Below, piece by piece: positions 53,714-63,041 of a stretch of 64,000 nucleotides of DNA; within the stretch, counting starts at the first letter, position 1; each line of letters starts with the position of its first letter. The position numbers and the translations under genes were made by a program. The DNA is from Novosphingobium sp. (GTDB lineage: Bacteria > Pseudomonadota > Alphaproteobacteria > Sphingomonadales > Sphingomonadaceae), in assembly GCA_017744735.1 (NCBI GenBank), contig JAGIAR010000001.1, forward strand, positions 248,001 through 312,000, given 5' to 3'. Under the pieces are notes generated by a model. That model searched no databases, was not told where the DNA came from, and saw only the letters and a list, made by a program, of their open reading frames with translations.

Positions 53714-55623
53714 ACGGCACACGCGATGCCCTGTTACAGGAAGCGCGGACGCTGCGCGTGAGCCAGCGGGTGCCCGAAGCGCTGGCCACCCTCGCCCGGC
53801 TGCAGGCGGAGCATCCGCGCTTCAGCCGGCTGTATCAGGAACGCGGCCACTGCCACATCCTGCTGCGCGACGCCCCCGCGGCGGTCGATGCGCTGCAGAC
53901 CGCGGTGCGGCTCAATCCGACGCTGCCGGCGAGCTGGGACATGCTCGGCCAGCTCTACCGGATGCTCGGCGACACCGCGCAGGCGGATGCCGCGGCGCGG
54001 CAGGTGGCATTCCTGAAGCAGTTGCCGCCGGCGGTGGTGATGGCCGACAGCCTGCTTGCCGATGGCGATTGCGCACCGGCGGAGGAGATCCTGCGCGCCT
54101 ATCTGCGCGAGGACGGCGGGAATGTCGGGGCGCTGCGCCTGCTGGCGCGCATCCGCCACGAGAGCGGGTCGGCAGGCGAGGCCGCGACTTTGCTGGAAGC
54201 GGTGCTGGAACGGGCACCGGACTATCATGCCGCGCGCAGCGACTATGCGACGGCGCTGTTGCAGCAACAAAAGCACGCCGAGGCGCGGGCGCAGGCCGAA
54301 CTCCTGCTGGCGGCGGAGCCGGGCAATCGCGACTATCTGAAGCACCTTGCCGCGGCCTGCGTCGGGCTCGGCGATTACGAGCCGGTGATCGACATCTACG
54401 CGGCCCTGCTGGCCGGCCTGCCCCCGTCCGGCAGCGAGGTGGCCGACCTGCGGCTATGGCGTGCGAATGCGCTGAAAACGGTCGGGCGGCAGGCAGACGC
54501 GATCGCCGATTACCGTACCGCGCTGGCCGCCCGGCCGGACTACGCGGTCGCCTGGTTCGCGCTTGCCAACCTCAAGACCCATCGCTTTACCGATGACGAT
54601 ATCGGGCAGATGCAGGCTGCCGAGCGCGAGCCCGGGCTTGCGGAGCAGGATCGGATCTATCTGTCCTTCGCATTGGGCAAGGCGCTGGAAGACCGCGAAG
54701 ACTATGCGGCCTCGTGGTCCCACTATGCTGCCGGCAACGCATTGCGGCGGGCATCGGGGACCTACCGCCCGGAAATCACGGAAGCCTGCGCGGCCGCGTT
54801 GCAGCGGGTGTTCACCGCGGAATTCTTCGCCGCGCGGGCCGGATGGGGCGTCCCTGACCCTGCCCCGATCTTCATCGTCGGCCTGCCGCGCTCGGGCTCG
54901 ACCCTGCTCGAGCAGATCCTCGCCTCGCATTCGCAGGTCGAAGGGACACAGGAATTGACCCAGATCGGTCGCTACGCGGCCGAGCTGTGCGGCAGCGATC
55001 CCGCCTGCGGGCTGCCGCTGGACCCCGAAGGATTCGCCGCCGTCACGAAGAGCGGCGCGCGGGCGCTGGGTGAGCGCTTCCTCGCCGAAACCCGCACCCA
55101 CCGCAAGCTCGACAGGCCGTTCTTCATCGACAAGATGCCGAACAATTTCTGGCACATCGGGCTGATCCAGCTGATCCTGCCGCGCGCGACGCTGATCGAC
55201 ATGCGCCGCGAGCCGATGGGGTGCTGCTTCAGCAACCTGAAGCAGCTGTTCGGCACGACCAATCAGGAATTCACCTATGGCACGGAAGACATCGCGCGCC
55301 ATTACCGCAGTTATCTCGCTCTGATGCGGCACTGGGACAGGGTCCTGCCCGAGCGGGTGCTGCAGGTGCGCTACGAGGACGTGGTCGAAGATCCCGAGCG
55401 CGAGACGCGGCGAATGCTCGAGCGGCTCGGCCTGCCCTTCGAGCCAAGCTGCCTCAGCTTCCACGAAACCAAGCGCAGCGTTCGAACCCCGAGTTCGGAG
55501 CAGGTGAGGCAGCCCATCGGACGCAAGGCGCTCACGCAATGGCGCAACTACGAAGCCTGGCTCGGCCCGCTCCGCGAAGCGCTGAGCGACGGGCTGGCGC
55601 CCGAGACCGGGCCTGGCCGGTGA
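53710..55623 (+). CDS. TPR-sulfotransferase fusion protein (second copy)
   Basis: 637-residue paralogue of the protein at 44035. TPR pairs at about 1-340; GLPRSGST (391-398) begins the sulfotransferase domain; FFIDKMPNNFWHIGLI, IDMRREPMGCCFSNL and VRTPSSEQVRQPI are nearly the same as in the first copy. The start is GTG at 53710 within the stop of the hydroxylase gene; the frame open to 53038 is antisense-like read-through of other genes. It lies between two beta-hydroxylase genes, so sulfation and hydroxylation of a shared target are suggested. Confidence 0.9.
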   Translation: MNGTRDALLQEARTLRVSQRVPEALATLARLQAEHPRFSRLYQERGHCHILLRDAPAAVDALQTAVRLNPTLPASWDMLGQLYRMLGDTAQADAAARQVAFLKQLPPAVVMADSLLADGDCAPAEEILRAYLREDGGNVGALRLLARIRHESGSAGEAATLLEAVLERAPDYHAARSDYATALLQQQKHAEARAQAELLLAAEPGNRDYLKHLAAACVGLGDYEPVIDIYAALLAGLPPSGSEVADLRLWRANALKTVGRQADAIADYRTALAARPDYAVAWFALANLKTHRFTDDDIGQMQAAEREPGLAEQDRIYLSFALGKALEDREDYAASWSHYAAGNALRRASGTYRPEITEACAAALQRVFTAEFFAARAGWGVPDPAPIFIVGLPRSGSTLLEQILASHSQVEGTQELTQIGRYAAELCGSDPACGLPLDPEGFAAVTKSGARALGERFLAETRTHRKLDRPFFIDKMPNNFWHIGLIQLILPRATLIDMRREPMGCCFSNLKQLFGTTNQEFTYGTEDIARHYRSYLALMRHWDRVLPERVLQVRYEDVVEDPERETRRMLERLGLPFEPSCLSFHETKRSVRTPSSEQVRQPIGRKALTQWRNYEAWLGPLREALSDGLAPETGPGR

Positions 55624-56558
55624 AGCTCGCGCGGCCCTTCTATCAGCTTCCGATCCTGTTCGAGGTCGCTCGCCTGCAGGCCGAGGTCGCGGCCCTGCCC
55701 GGTGAAGCATGGGCGCCCCATCCCGACGGCGTTCCCGGAAACAGCGCGGCGCGGCTGATCACCGTCGACGGCGAGGAGAGCGATGCCCATACCGGGCAGA
55801 TGCTCCCGACCCGCTGGCTGGCGCAAATGCCCTATCTGCGCCAGGTGCTCGCCGGGTTCGGGGTGGTCTGGAGCCGGTCGCGGCTGATGCGCCTGGCCCC
55901 CGGCACCGGCGTGCCGGAGCATGCCGACATCAATTACCACTGGCACAACCGGGTGCGGCTGCACATCCCGGTGTTCACCCGACCCGAAGTGACCTTCCAT
56001 TGCGACGGCCAAACCGTCCACATGGCGCCAGGCGAAGCCTGGATCTTCGACAACTGGCGGCGCCACCACGTCGACAACGCAGGCGATGCCGACCGCATCC
56101 ATCTGGTCGCGGATACCACCGGCACCGCCGCCTTCTGGCAGTTCGCCTGCGCCCCGCCGCTGCCGCGCGAGTCCTGGCCGACCGCGCGGTGGGATCCGTC
56201 CGCCGACCCGGCGCTGTTGACCGAACGAGGCTGGCGCGCGGCGATCATGCCGGCGGCCGAGGTGCAATTGCTGATCGAGGACCTCTGCGCGGAACTGACC
56301 GGCTCCGGCGAAGTGCCGGACCTGCGAGCGCGCATCGCCCGCTTTGCGCGCCTGCTTGAAAGCTTCGTGCTCGACTGGCGCCAGCTGTGCGTGCTCCACG
56401 GAACCGGCGGCGACGCGAAGCCCGAGTTCAAACGCCTGGCGGAGCGGCTGCATCAGACTGCAAAGCCGCTGGCCGAAGGCCTGGTGATGCGCACCAATCA
56501 GGCAAGCGCGCTGCTGGTTCTCGAAAAGCGCGTGCTGTTACAGCTCGTGCCGGATTAG
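55620..56558 (+). CDS. Aspartyl/asparaginyl beta-hydroxylase-type dioxygenase (second)
   Basis: 312-residue protein. The N-terminal 190 residues form an AspH-like double-stranded beta-helix: VPEHADINYHWHNRVRLHIPV holds candidate iron and Arg residues, and GEAWIFDNWRRHHVDNAGDADRIHLVAD the distal His. The C-terminal 120 residues are helical and have no counterpart in the 204-residue hydroxylase at 53099. GTG at 55620 overlaps the stop of the TPR-sulfotransferase gene by four bases. It ends the run; its 3' end overlaps the convergent outer-membrane factor gene by four bases. Confidence 0.88.
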   Translation: MKLARPFYQLPILFEVARLQAEVAALPGEAWAPHPDGVPGNSAARLITVDGEESDAHTGQMLPTRWLAQMPYLRQVLAGFGVVWSRSRLMRLAPGTGVPEHADINYHWHNRVRLHIPVFTRPEVTFHCDGQTVHMAPGEAWIFDNWRRHHVDNAGDADRIHLVADTTGTAAFWQFACAPPLPRESWPTARWDPSADPALLTERGWRAAIMPAAEVQLLIEDLCAELTGSGEVPDLRARIARFARLLESFVLDWRQLCVLHGTGGDAKPEFKRLAERLHQTAKPLAEGLVMRTNQASALLVLEKRVLLQLVPD

Positions 56559-57997
56559 CGCGTCCAGCCGAGGCCCAACGCCTTCTCCAATGCGACGAAA
56601 GCGCCGGAAAGGTCTGCGCGCGCCTTTACCAGGCTGCCCGCGGCCAGACCGTGCGCCAGTTCCGCCTCGAGCAACGTGGTCTTGGCGGTGCTGCCATGCT
56701 CGAACCGCTGGCGGGCCAGTTCTTCCAGCCTGGCCGCGTTCTGCTCCGCCCGCGCCTGGCTGGCGGCGTTTTCGCGCGCGGCCCGGAAATTGGCGAGCGC
56801 ATCCTCGACATCGCGCAGCGCGCCGAGGACCGTCCCGCGATAGTTCGCCTCCGCCTCGTCGCGCTTGGCTTCGGCCTGATCGACGCTGGCCTTGCCCTTG
56901 CCGAAATCGAGAATGTTCCATTGCAGCATCGGCGCGCCGATCGCGGTGAAATCGTCGAGATGGGTCAGGTCGGCCGGGCTGGTACCCCCGATCCCAAGGA
57001 TGCCCAGGAAACTGAGCCGCGGCAGGCGCGCCGCCTCGGCAACGCCGATCCGCGCGGTCTCCGCCGCAAGCCGCCGCTCGGCCGACCGAATGTCGGGCCG
57101 GTTGCGCAGCAGCGCTGCGGGATCGCCCACCGCCACGCTGGCCGGGGGCAGGGGGACGTCGGCCGGAGCGGCGAGCAGCGCGTCGGCAGCGCCCGGCGCT
57201 TCGCCGGTGAGAATTGCCAGCGCGTTGGCGAAACCGTCCGCCTCGGCCTTGAGCGGGGCGAGCATCTGGTTCGCCTGCTCGAGATCGGCGCCGGCCTGCT
57301 GGACGTCGCTCTGCGTGCCGGTGCCCCGACTGTAGCGCTGGGTCTGGAGATCGAGCAGCGCCCTTCGCCGCTCGACCGCGCCCTGTGCGAGCGCGATGCG
57401 CCCCTCGCGATCGCGATAGGAGAGATAGGCCTGCGCGACCGCCGCTGTGAGGCTGACCTGCGCATCAGCGACGCTGGCTTCGGCCCCTTCGGCCTCTGCA
57501 CGATAGGCCTCGTTGCTGCGGCGCTGGCCGCCGAACAGATCGATTTCCCAGCTCGCATTGACACCGAGATTGTAGAAGGTGGTGTTGCTCGCGCCGCTGT
57601 CGCTTTCACCCCCTTGCGACCCGCTTTGGTCTCCGCTGCCGAGGTCTGGGATGCGGATGTCGGCGGCCACGCCCATTGCGCTGACCGAAGGAGCAGACTT
57701 GGTCTTTTCGATCCGCAATGCGGCGCGCGCCTGATCGAGGCGGGCGCGCGCAACCGCAATGTCCGGGCTGCCGGCCAGTGCGCGCCTTTCCAGCTCGTCG
57801 AGCGTGGGGTCGCCGAGACCGTTCCACCATTGCGCAAGTGCCGGCTCGCCGGCTCCGGTCTGCGCGTCCGCTCGCACGAACCCTCCTGCAGGGGCGGCGT
57901 TGCCCAGCGCCGGAGGTCCGGAATAGTCGGGTCCCACGGTGCACGCGCCAAGCGCGAGCAATGCAGGAAGGACGAGCGTTTTACCGAAAGTTCGCAT
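56555..57997 (-). CDS. NodT-type outer-membrane factor of second EmrAB pump
   Basis: 480-residue TolC-like lipoprotein: lipobox ALGAC, CTVGPDY, QWWNGLGDPTLDELERRAL, LLRNRPDIRSAERRLAAETARIGVA. ATG 57997 is preferred over TTG 58009. It is the last gene of the adaptor-permease-channel operon (18 bases after the permease gene). The order differs from the pump at 8.7-12.9 kb, where the channel gene is first, so the two operons are not simple copies of each other. Confidence 0.93.
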   Translation of the reverse strand: MRTFGKTLVLPALLALGACTVGPDYSGPPALGNAAPAGGFVRADAQTGAGEPALAQWWNGLGDPTLDELERRALAGSPDIAVARARLDQARAALRIEKTKSAPSVSAMGVAADIRIPDLGSGDQSGSQGGESDSGASNTTFYNLGVNASWEIDLFGGQRRSNEAYRAEAEGAEASVADAQVSLTAAVAQAYLSYRDREGRIALAQGAVERRRALLDLQTQRYSRGTGTQSDVQQAGADLEQANQMLAPLKAEADGFANALAILTGEAPGAADALLAAPADVPLPPASVAVGDPAALLRNRPDIRSAERRLAAETARIGVAEAARLPRLSFLGILGIGGTSPADLTHLDDFTAIGAPMLQWNILDFGKGKASVDQAEAKRDEAEANYRGTVLGALRDVEDALANFRAARENAASQARAEQNAARLEELARQRFEHGSTAKTTLLEAELAHGLAAGSLVKARADLSGAFVALEKALGLGWTR

Positions 57998-58015
57998 CGA
58001 TTGTCTCAACAGGTC

Positions 58016-59581
58016 TCAGTGCGCCGGAGCGGCGGAAATGTCCTTGGGCAGCGGACGCAGCAGCAGCACCAGCGGGGATACCAGCACGATGCCGACCGCC
58101 AGCAGCCAGAACATGTCGTTATAGGTCATCACCAGCGCCTCGCGCGCGATGGTGCCGGAGATCGAGCGCAGCGCCGCGTCGGTGCCGCCGAGGCTTTGCG
58201 CCATCGCCGCGACATGATCCTGCACCGTGACGCTGTTCGCCTGCAGCGTATCCTCGATCCGCCGCGAATGAAGCCACATGCGCTGGTCCTGCACCGTAGC
58301 GATGGAGGCCAGTGCCAATGAGCCGCCGATGTTGCGCGCGGCGTTGAACAGGCCCGAGGCGTCGCCCGCATATTGCACCGGGACCGACGAGATTGCTGCC
58401 TGGTTCAGGAACAAGAAGGCCAGGATCGTGCCGACGCCGCGCAAGAGCTGGGAATCGGTGAAGTCGGATCCCACCGCATCTGCCGTGAGCGAGGTGTCGA
58501 TCCAGCAACTGAGCGCGAGGATCGCCAGCCCCGTGATCACCGCCACCCGGATGTCGAGGAAGCGCATCAACGCCGGTGCGAGGAACATCATGATCATCGA
58601 CGGAATGCCCGAGATCATCACTACCTTGCCCGACTGCAGCGCATTGTAGTCGGCGATGCTGGCGAGGAACTGCGGGATAACGAAGGAGGTTCCGTAGATC
58701 ACCATCCCGAGCATCACCGCCATCACCACCACACTGCCGAACACCCGGTCGAACATCAGCGAGAGCCGGATAATCGGGTCCTTCGCGGTGAACTGACCGT
58801 AGGCCATCAGGGCGAAGCCGATCGCGGAAACGATCGAAAGCTGGACGATGAGCGGCGAGGAGAACCACTGTTCGCGGTTGCCCTCTTCGAGCACAACCGT
58901 CATGCAGCCGAGCCCGATCGAGAGACCGAACAGGCCGAACCAATCGGCCTCGGCGAGCAATTCGGGCTTCACCTTGCGATCAGGCAGCCCGACCAGCAGC
59001 AGCACGACCAGCAGCGTGCACACCGGAATATTGAGGAAGAAGGCATAGTGCCAGCTCCACTGCTCTGTCAGCCAGCCGCCGAGCAGCGGGCCGACCACCG
59101 GCCCGAGGATCGCGGTCACGCCGAACAGCGAGGTGCCGATCGGCTGCTGGTGGCGTGGCAGGCGGGTGGCGATGATCGTCATCGCGGTCGGGATCATCCC
59201 GCCGCCGGCGAAGCCCTGCCCCGCGCGGCCGATGATCATCGTGGTCAAATTGTCGGCCACGCCGCAGACCACCGAGAAGGCGGTGAACAGCACCGCCGCG
59301 ATCAGCAGGAAGCGACGCAGGCCGAGCAGCTTCTCGAACCAGTTGCACAGCGGCACCATGATGATCTCGGCAACCAGAAACGAGGTCGCGATCCAGGTTC
59401 CTTCGGTGCCGCTCGCGCCGATCTCGCCCTGGATGGTCGGCAGCGCCGAATTGACGATCGAGATGTCGAGCGTCGCCATCATCGCCCCGAGCGTCCCGGC
59501 CGCGACGGCGAGCCACGCGCCGAGATCGGCGTTGGGCGGCCGCTCTGGGCGGGCTGAGGCGGAAGCGGCAGCGCCGGCCAT
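58016..59581 (-). CDS. DHA2-family MFS drug efflux permease (EmrB type, second)
   Basis: 521-residue, 14-helix antiporter. ATLDISIVNSALPTI in helix 1 and GPVVGPLLGGWLTEQWSW around helix 5 are DHA2 signatures. The start at 59581 overlaps the adaptor stop by one base; the frame open further upstream to 60607 lies antiparallel to nothing but is out of frame with the adaptor and not used. It pairs with the adaptor at 59581-60747 and channel at 56555. Confidence 0.94.
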   Translation of the reverse strand: MAGAAASASARPERPPNADLGAWLAVAAGTLGAMMATLDISIVNSALPTIQGEIGASGTEGTWIATSFLVAEIIMVPLCNWFEKLLGLRRFLLIAAVLFTAFSVVCGVADNLTTMIIGRAGQGFAGGGMIPTAMTIIATRLPRHQQPIGTSLFGVTAILGPVVGPLLGGWLTEQWSWHYAFFLNIPVCTLLVVLLLVGLPDRKVKPELLAEADWFGLFGLSIGLGCMTVVLEEGNREQWFSSPLIVQLSIVSAIGFALMAYGQFTAKDPIIRLSLMFDRVFGSVVVMAVMLGMVIYGTSFVIPQFLASIADYNALQSGKVVMISGIPSMIMMFLAPALMRFLDIRVAVITGLAILALSCWIDTSLTADAVGSDFTDSQLLRGVGTILAFLFLNQAAISSVPVQYAGDASGLFNAARNIGGSLALASIATVQDQRMWLHSRRIEDTLQANSVTVQDHVAAMAQSLGGTDAALRSISGTIAREALVMTYNDMFWLLAVGIVLVSPLVLLLRPLPKDISAAPAH

Positions 59582-60747
59582 TACTTGCCGGCCCGGTCGA
59601 TCTGGCTCTGCTCGGCCTTGATTTTTTCCAGCGATGCCTTGGCCGAGCGCGTGTCGACCGACACCGAGACCGACATGCCGGGCACCAGCAGCGCCTTGGT
59701 CTCCGGCCCGGCATCGACCGAGATCCTTACCGGAATACGCTGGACGATCTTGGTGAAGTTGCCGGTCGCATTCTCCGGCGGGATCAGCGAGAACTGCGCC
59801 CCGGTACCCGGCGAGAAGCTTTCGACCCGGCCGTGCAGTTCGATCCCGCCGATCGCGTCGACCTCGATCTTCACCGGCTGGCCGACCCGCATCATGCCGA
59901 CTTGGGTCTCCTTGAAATTCGCGCTGATGTAGAGCTTGTCGATCGGAACGATCGACATCGCGCGCGTGCCGGGTTGGACGTACTGGCCGAGTTGGACGGT
60001 CTTGTTGCCGACCCGCCCGTTGATGCTCGCACGCACAATGGTGGACGAGAGATCGACGTTGGCGGCCTCGCGCTGAGCCTTTGCTCCTTCGGCCTGTGCG
60101 CCAGCCTGGCCGATTTGCGCCTGCAGCGTGTCGACCCGCCGCTGCGCGCTGGTGAGATCGGCCTGGCGCAGCGCCAGCTGGGCCTCTGCATTGGCGAGCT
60201 GGCGGCGCTTGTCCCCATAGGTCTCGACCGATTCCGCGCCGGTCGCCGACAGCGCCCGGTAACGCGCCTCGACCGTCCGGGCGAGCTGGAGATCGCTCTG
60301 CGCCGACGCGACTTGCGCCCGTGCGCCCGCGACGGTCGCAAGTTGCTCCGCAATCTGCGCGCGGAGCCCGGCCGCGCTCGCATCGGCCACGTCGATCTGC
60401 GCCTGGGCCTGCGCGACCTGCGAGCGATAGTCGCGCGGGTCGATCTGGAACAGCGGGTCTCCGGCCTTGACCGCCTGATTGTCCGCCACCAGCACCTTCT
60501 CGACATAGCCGCCGATCTTGGGCGAGACGACCACCGCATCGGCCTGGACATACGCATCGTCGGTGCTTTCGAGGAATCGACCGACGGTCCAGTATTTCAC
60601 GAACCACACCGCCAGCAGCACCGCAGCGACGATGCCCACGCCGGCGAGTATCCGCTGCACGCCTTTGCGCCGCAGGGGAGACACGCGCTCTTCGGTGCCT
60701 ACGGCCTGTTCGTCCGAAGCGTTTTCACCGGCGACGTCGTCTGTCAC
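59581..60747 (-). CDS. HlyD/EmrA-type periplasmic adaptor (second)
   Basis: 388-residue adaptor. Polar N-terminus (1-32), membrane anchor GVGIVAAVLLAVWFV, STDDAYVQADAVVVSPKIGGYV (lipoyl start), a coiled-coil hairpin (about 95-220), VRASINGRVGNKTVQLGQYVQPG and ISANFKETQ typical of EmrA. The start is GTG at 60747 with AAAGGA eight bases upstream. It is the first gene of the operon and divergent from the MarR gene across a 95-base gap. Confidence 0.94.
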   Translation of the reverse strand: MTDDVAGENASDEQAVGTEERVSPLRRKGVQRILAGVGIVAAVLLAVWFVKYWTVGRFLESTDDAYVQADAVVVSPKIGGYVEKVLVADNQAVKAGDPLFQIDPRDYRSQVAQAQAQIDVADASAAGLRAQIAEQLATVAGARAQVASAQSDLQLARTVEARYRALSATGAESVETYGDKRRQLANAEAQLALRQADLTSAQRRVDTLQAQIGQAGAQAEGAKAQREAANVDLSSTIVRASINGRVGNKTVQLGQYVQPGTRAMSIVPIDKLYISANFKETQVGMMRVGQPVKIEVDAIGGIELHGRVESFSPGTGAQFSLIPPENATGNFTKIVQRIPVRISVDAGPETKALLVPGMSVSVSVDTRSAKASLEKIKAEQSQIDRAGK

Positions 60748-60824
60748 AATTCAAATCCTTTCAACGACTCGCACAAGAGCCTGGGACCGCAGATGCTCGC
60801 ACTTGCAGCATATTACAATACCAT

Positions 60825-60844
60825 ATATTGAGGGTCCTCAAGAT
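60825..60844. promoter_or_regulatory. MarR-type palindrome over the marR start
   Basis: Arms ATATTGAGG (60825-60833) and CCTCAAGAT (60836-60844), 8 of 9 paired, 2-base spacer. It covers the Shine-Dalgarno sequence (GAGGG) and the first bases of the MarR ATG at 60843. An adjoining dyad CAATA-N5-TATTG (60816-60830) could be a second half of the control region. Confidence 0.55.
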
Positions 60845-61268
60845 GATCGATCCGGAAGCCCTCGTCACTGCCTATGCGGAACTTTACCTGCAGCTCATGC
60901 GGACCGCCGACCGCATGATGGCCGATCAGGGTGCCTCGCTTGCCCGGACCAAACTGTTGTTGTGCCTGCAGAAACGCGGCCCGTTGCGCGGCACCGACAT
61001 CGCCGAGTTCTTCAGCCAGTCGCCGCGAACCGTGACCGAGGCGATCGACGGTCTGGAGCGCGATGGGCTGGTCGAACGCACTCCCGATCCGAACGATCGC
61101 CGGGCCAAACTGATCCGCATAACCGAAAAGGGCATCGAAGCCGCCGCACGGACCGAACCCTTGCGCCATCAGCTGGTCGATCGGACCTTCGGCACGCTCG
61201 ACGATGCGGAGCGCACCGCGCTGGCGGCAATCCTCGAAAAACTGGCCCGCGGGCTGGCGGTCGACTGA
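60843..61268 (+). CDS. MarR family regulator of second EmrAB pump
   Basis: 141-residue MarR protein: winged helix with LRGTDIAEFFSQSPRTVTEAIDGLERDGLVERTPDPNDRRAKLIRIT (the DxRxK wing is DRRAK). ATG 60843 is chosen over TTG 60828 because GAGGG lies upstream of it. It is divergent from the EmrA gene, the usual arrangement for a MarR repressor of an EmrAB pump, and the palindrome over its start suggests autoregulation. Confidence 0.93.
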   Translation: MIDPEALVTAYAELYLQLMRTADRMMADQGASLARTKLLLCLQKRGPLRGTDIAEFFSQSPRTVTEAIDGLERDGLVERTPDPNDRRAKLIRITEKGIEAAARTEPLRHQLVDRTFGTLDDAERTALAAILEKLARGLAVD

Positions 61269-61280
61269 CCCGATCCAAGT

Positions 61281-62408
61281 CTACTCGAGCGGATCGATCA
61301 TGCCCTGTTCGACCGGTAATGCCTGCGGCGGCCGCCCGCCTGCGACCAGGTGCCACGCGAGCAGTACCGGAACAAGGAATGCGGTGCCGATGAAGATGCC
61401 GGCGAGCCGCTCCCAGGCGGGCGTGCTTGCCGCGTGGGCATAGTCGTCGGGCACCAGGGTGACCAGCGCGGCGAGGACGAATTGGGTGCCAACGTAGCGC
61501 CATTTGGCCGGGCCGGTTTCGAGCATTCTCCCCAACGCTACCGCGACGGCGGTAGCGGCGAGCAGCAGCGGCATCGAACCGCGCATCAGCAGCAGGCAGC
61601 TTCCGGCGAAAACTCCCCCGAGCACGCATCCCAGCACCCGCTGGACGAGCCGGGTAGAAACCGGCCTGAGCCCGCTGCGGGCCATCGCCTGGACCGGGAT
61701 CAGCATCGAGGCCATGATCGTGACGGCCGCCTGCGCAGGCCCGGGCAGCCCGAACCGGCCGACCGCAAGGGTCAACAGCGCCAAGGCGATGCCGCACTGG
61801 ATCGCGTGGCGCAGCGCGTCGGGATGCCAGCCCCCGGGCGGCGGCGGCGCAGGCGCGATCGGCGGCCACTTGTCGCGCAACGTGTAGGTCCAGAACAGGC
61901 TGACCGAGATGCTCGCGAGTATCCCGGCGATCGTCTCGAGCATCCGCGTCTCGACGAAGGCGTCGAGCGAGAGCTGGCGGTTGAAGCGGTAGTCGAGCAC
62001 CACCATCGCGAAGGTCAGCCCGAAAAACAGCCAGGCATAGGCCCGGCGCGACGTCGTCGCGGCATAGATGCTGATCGAGGCGACCACGAACAGCGCGGCC
62101 GCAATGGCGCCCACGCCGGTGCCGATCCGCGGAGCAAGGACCAGCGCCAGCAAGCCGCCCGCGACGGTGCCGACCAGCCTGAGCATCCCGCGCAGCAGCG
62201 TGTTCGAAATCGTGCCCGCTATCACCATGTAGCCGGCGAAGGCGGCCCACGAGATGTTCGCGCCGCCCAGCAGGCGGGCGATCAGGATCGCGAGCATCAC
62301 CGAACAGACGCGCTCCGCCATGTCGACCATGCGCTGCGGGGACGGCCGGAGGCCCGCGAATGGTCCGCCGGCGCTCGGAGGCTCTGTTGGAAGGGGCGCG
62401 GATGCCAT
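61281..62408 (-). CDS. FUSC-family membrane protein
   Basis: 375-residue membrane protein with two blocks of hydrophobic helices (about 25-165 and 205-360) separated by a soluble Pro-rich linker, as in the fusaric-acid-resistance (FUSC/aromatic acid exporter) family. It lacks the long cytoplasmic domain of the larger family members. It starts 3 bases after the stop of the ParB-like gene and converges on marR with a 12-base gap. Export of aromatic or other acids is possible; the neighbouring SulP gene suggests anion traffic. Confidence 0.85.
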   Translation of the reverse strand: MASAPLPTEPPSAGGPFAGLRPSPQRMVDMAERVCSVMLAILIARLLGGANISWAAFAGYMVIAGTISNTLLRGMLRLVGTVAGGLLALVLAPRIGTGVGAIAAALFVVASISIYAATTSRRAYAWLFFGLTFAMVVLDYRFNRQLSLDAFVETRMLETIAGILASISVSLFWTYTLRDKWPPIAPAPPPPGGWHPDALRHAIQCGIALALLTLAVGRFGLPGPAQAAVTIMASMLIPVQAMARSGLRPVSTRLVQRVLGCVLGGVFAGSCLLLMRGSMPLLLAATAVAVALGRMLETGPAKWRYVGTQFVLAALVTLVPDDYAHAASTPAWERLAGIFIGTAFLVPVLLAWHLVAGGRPPQALPVEQGMIDPLE

Positions 62409-62411
62409 CGC

Positions 62412-63041
62412 TCAGCGGCTGGTTTCGTCCGAGCGGCCGCACCAGCCCGGCAGGTAGGCGGCGTCGCGCGAGGCGGCGCTGTCCAGCCCCTTGACGACCG
62501 CCCGCTCGAAATCCTCTTCCAGCAGTTTGCGGCGAACTTTCCGCCGCAGGAAGTCGGCCCAGACGAACTCGGAATAGGGCGTCGCATCCTTCGCATAGCC
62601 GCCCGACCGGCGCACTTCGCCGGCAAGCGAGCGATAGGGATCGTCCTTCATCGCTCCGACCCGCTTGGGCAGATCCTCATGCGAATGGCGCGCGCCCTCG
62701 TCGTCGAACGGGTGCAGCCAGTTGCGATTGTCGAGGAAGGTCCAGAAGAGGCTTTTCTTGAGATGGCTGAGATCGGCCACCACGCTCACGAGCACATGGC
62801 TGACCCCCTCTTCGTGCAGCGCGCGCACCAGATGATGGTGGTCGATCACATAGGGCACATCCTTGGGTCCGATGATCGCGGGGATCATGTGGCGCCCGAG
62901 GAAATCCGGCCCGTCCCGCTCGGCCCGGGCACGCCACTCTGCGCGCTTGCGATCGACTTCCCGCAGCCCGACGGTCATCTGCGTCGGCCGCAGCCGCGCG
63001 ATCTCCACCGGATGGAGCGTGGGCGCGAAATCCTCCGTCAT
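62412..63041 (-). CDS. ParB-like protein (PF08857-type)
   Basis: 209-residue protein matching the putative ParB-like nuclease family. Features are LHPVEIARLRPTQMTVGLREV near residues 8-28, GRHMIPAIIGPKDVPYVIDHHHLVRAL (50-76) with a His cluster, and a basic C-terminal region (FLRRKVRRKLLEEDFERAV). It has no partner ParA. Its ATG overlaps the SulP stop by four bases, and FUSC follows immediately, so it is cotranslated with two membrane transporter genes; its job there is unclear. Confidence 0.85.
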   Translation of the reverse strand: MTEDFAPTLHPVEIARLRPTQMTVGLREVDRKRAEWRARAERDGPDFLGRHMIPAIIGPKDVPYVIDHHHLVRALHEEGVSHVLVSVVADLSHLKKSLFWTFLDNRNWLHPFDDEGARHSHEDLPKRVGAMKDDPYRSLAGEVRRSGGYAKDATPYSEFVWADFLRRKVRRKLLEEDFERAVVKGLDSAASRDAAYLPGWCGRSDETSR

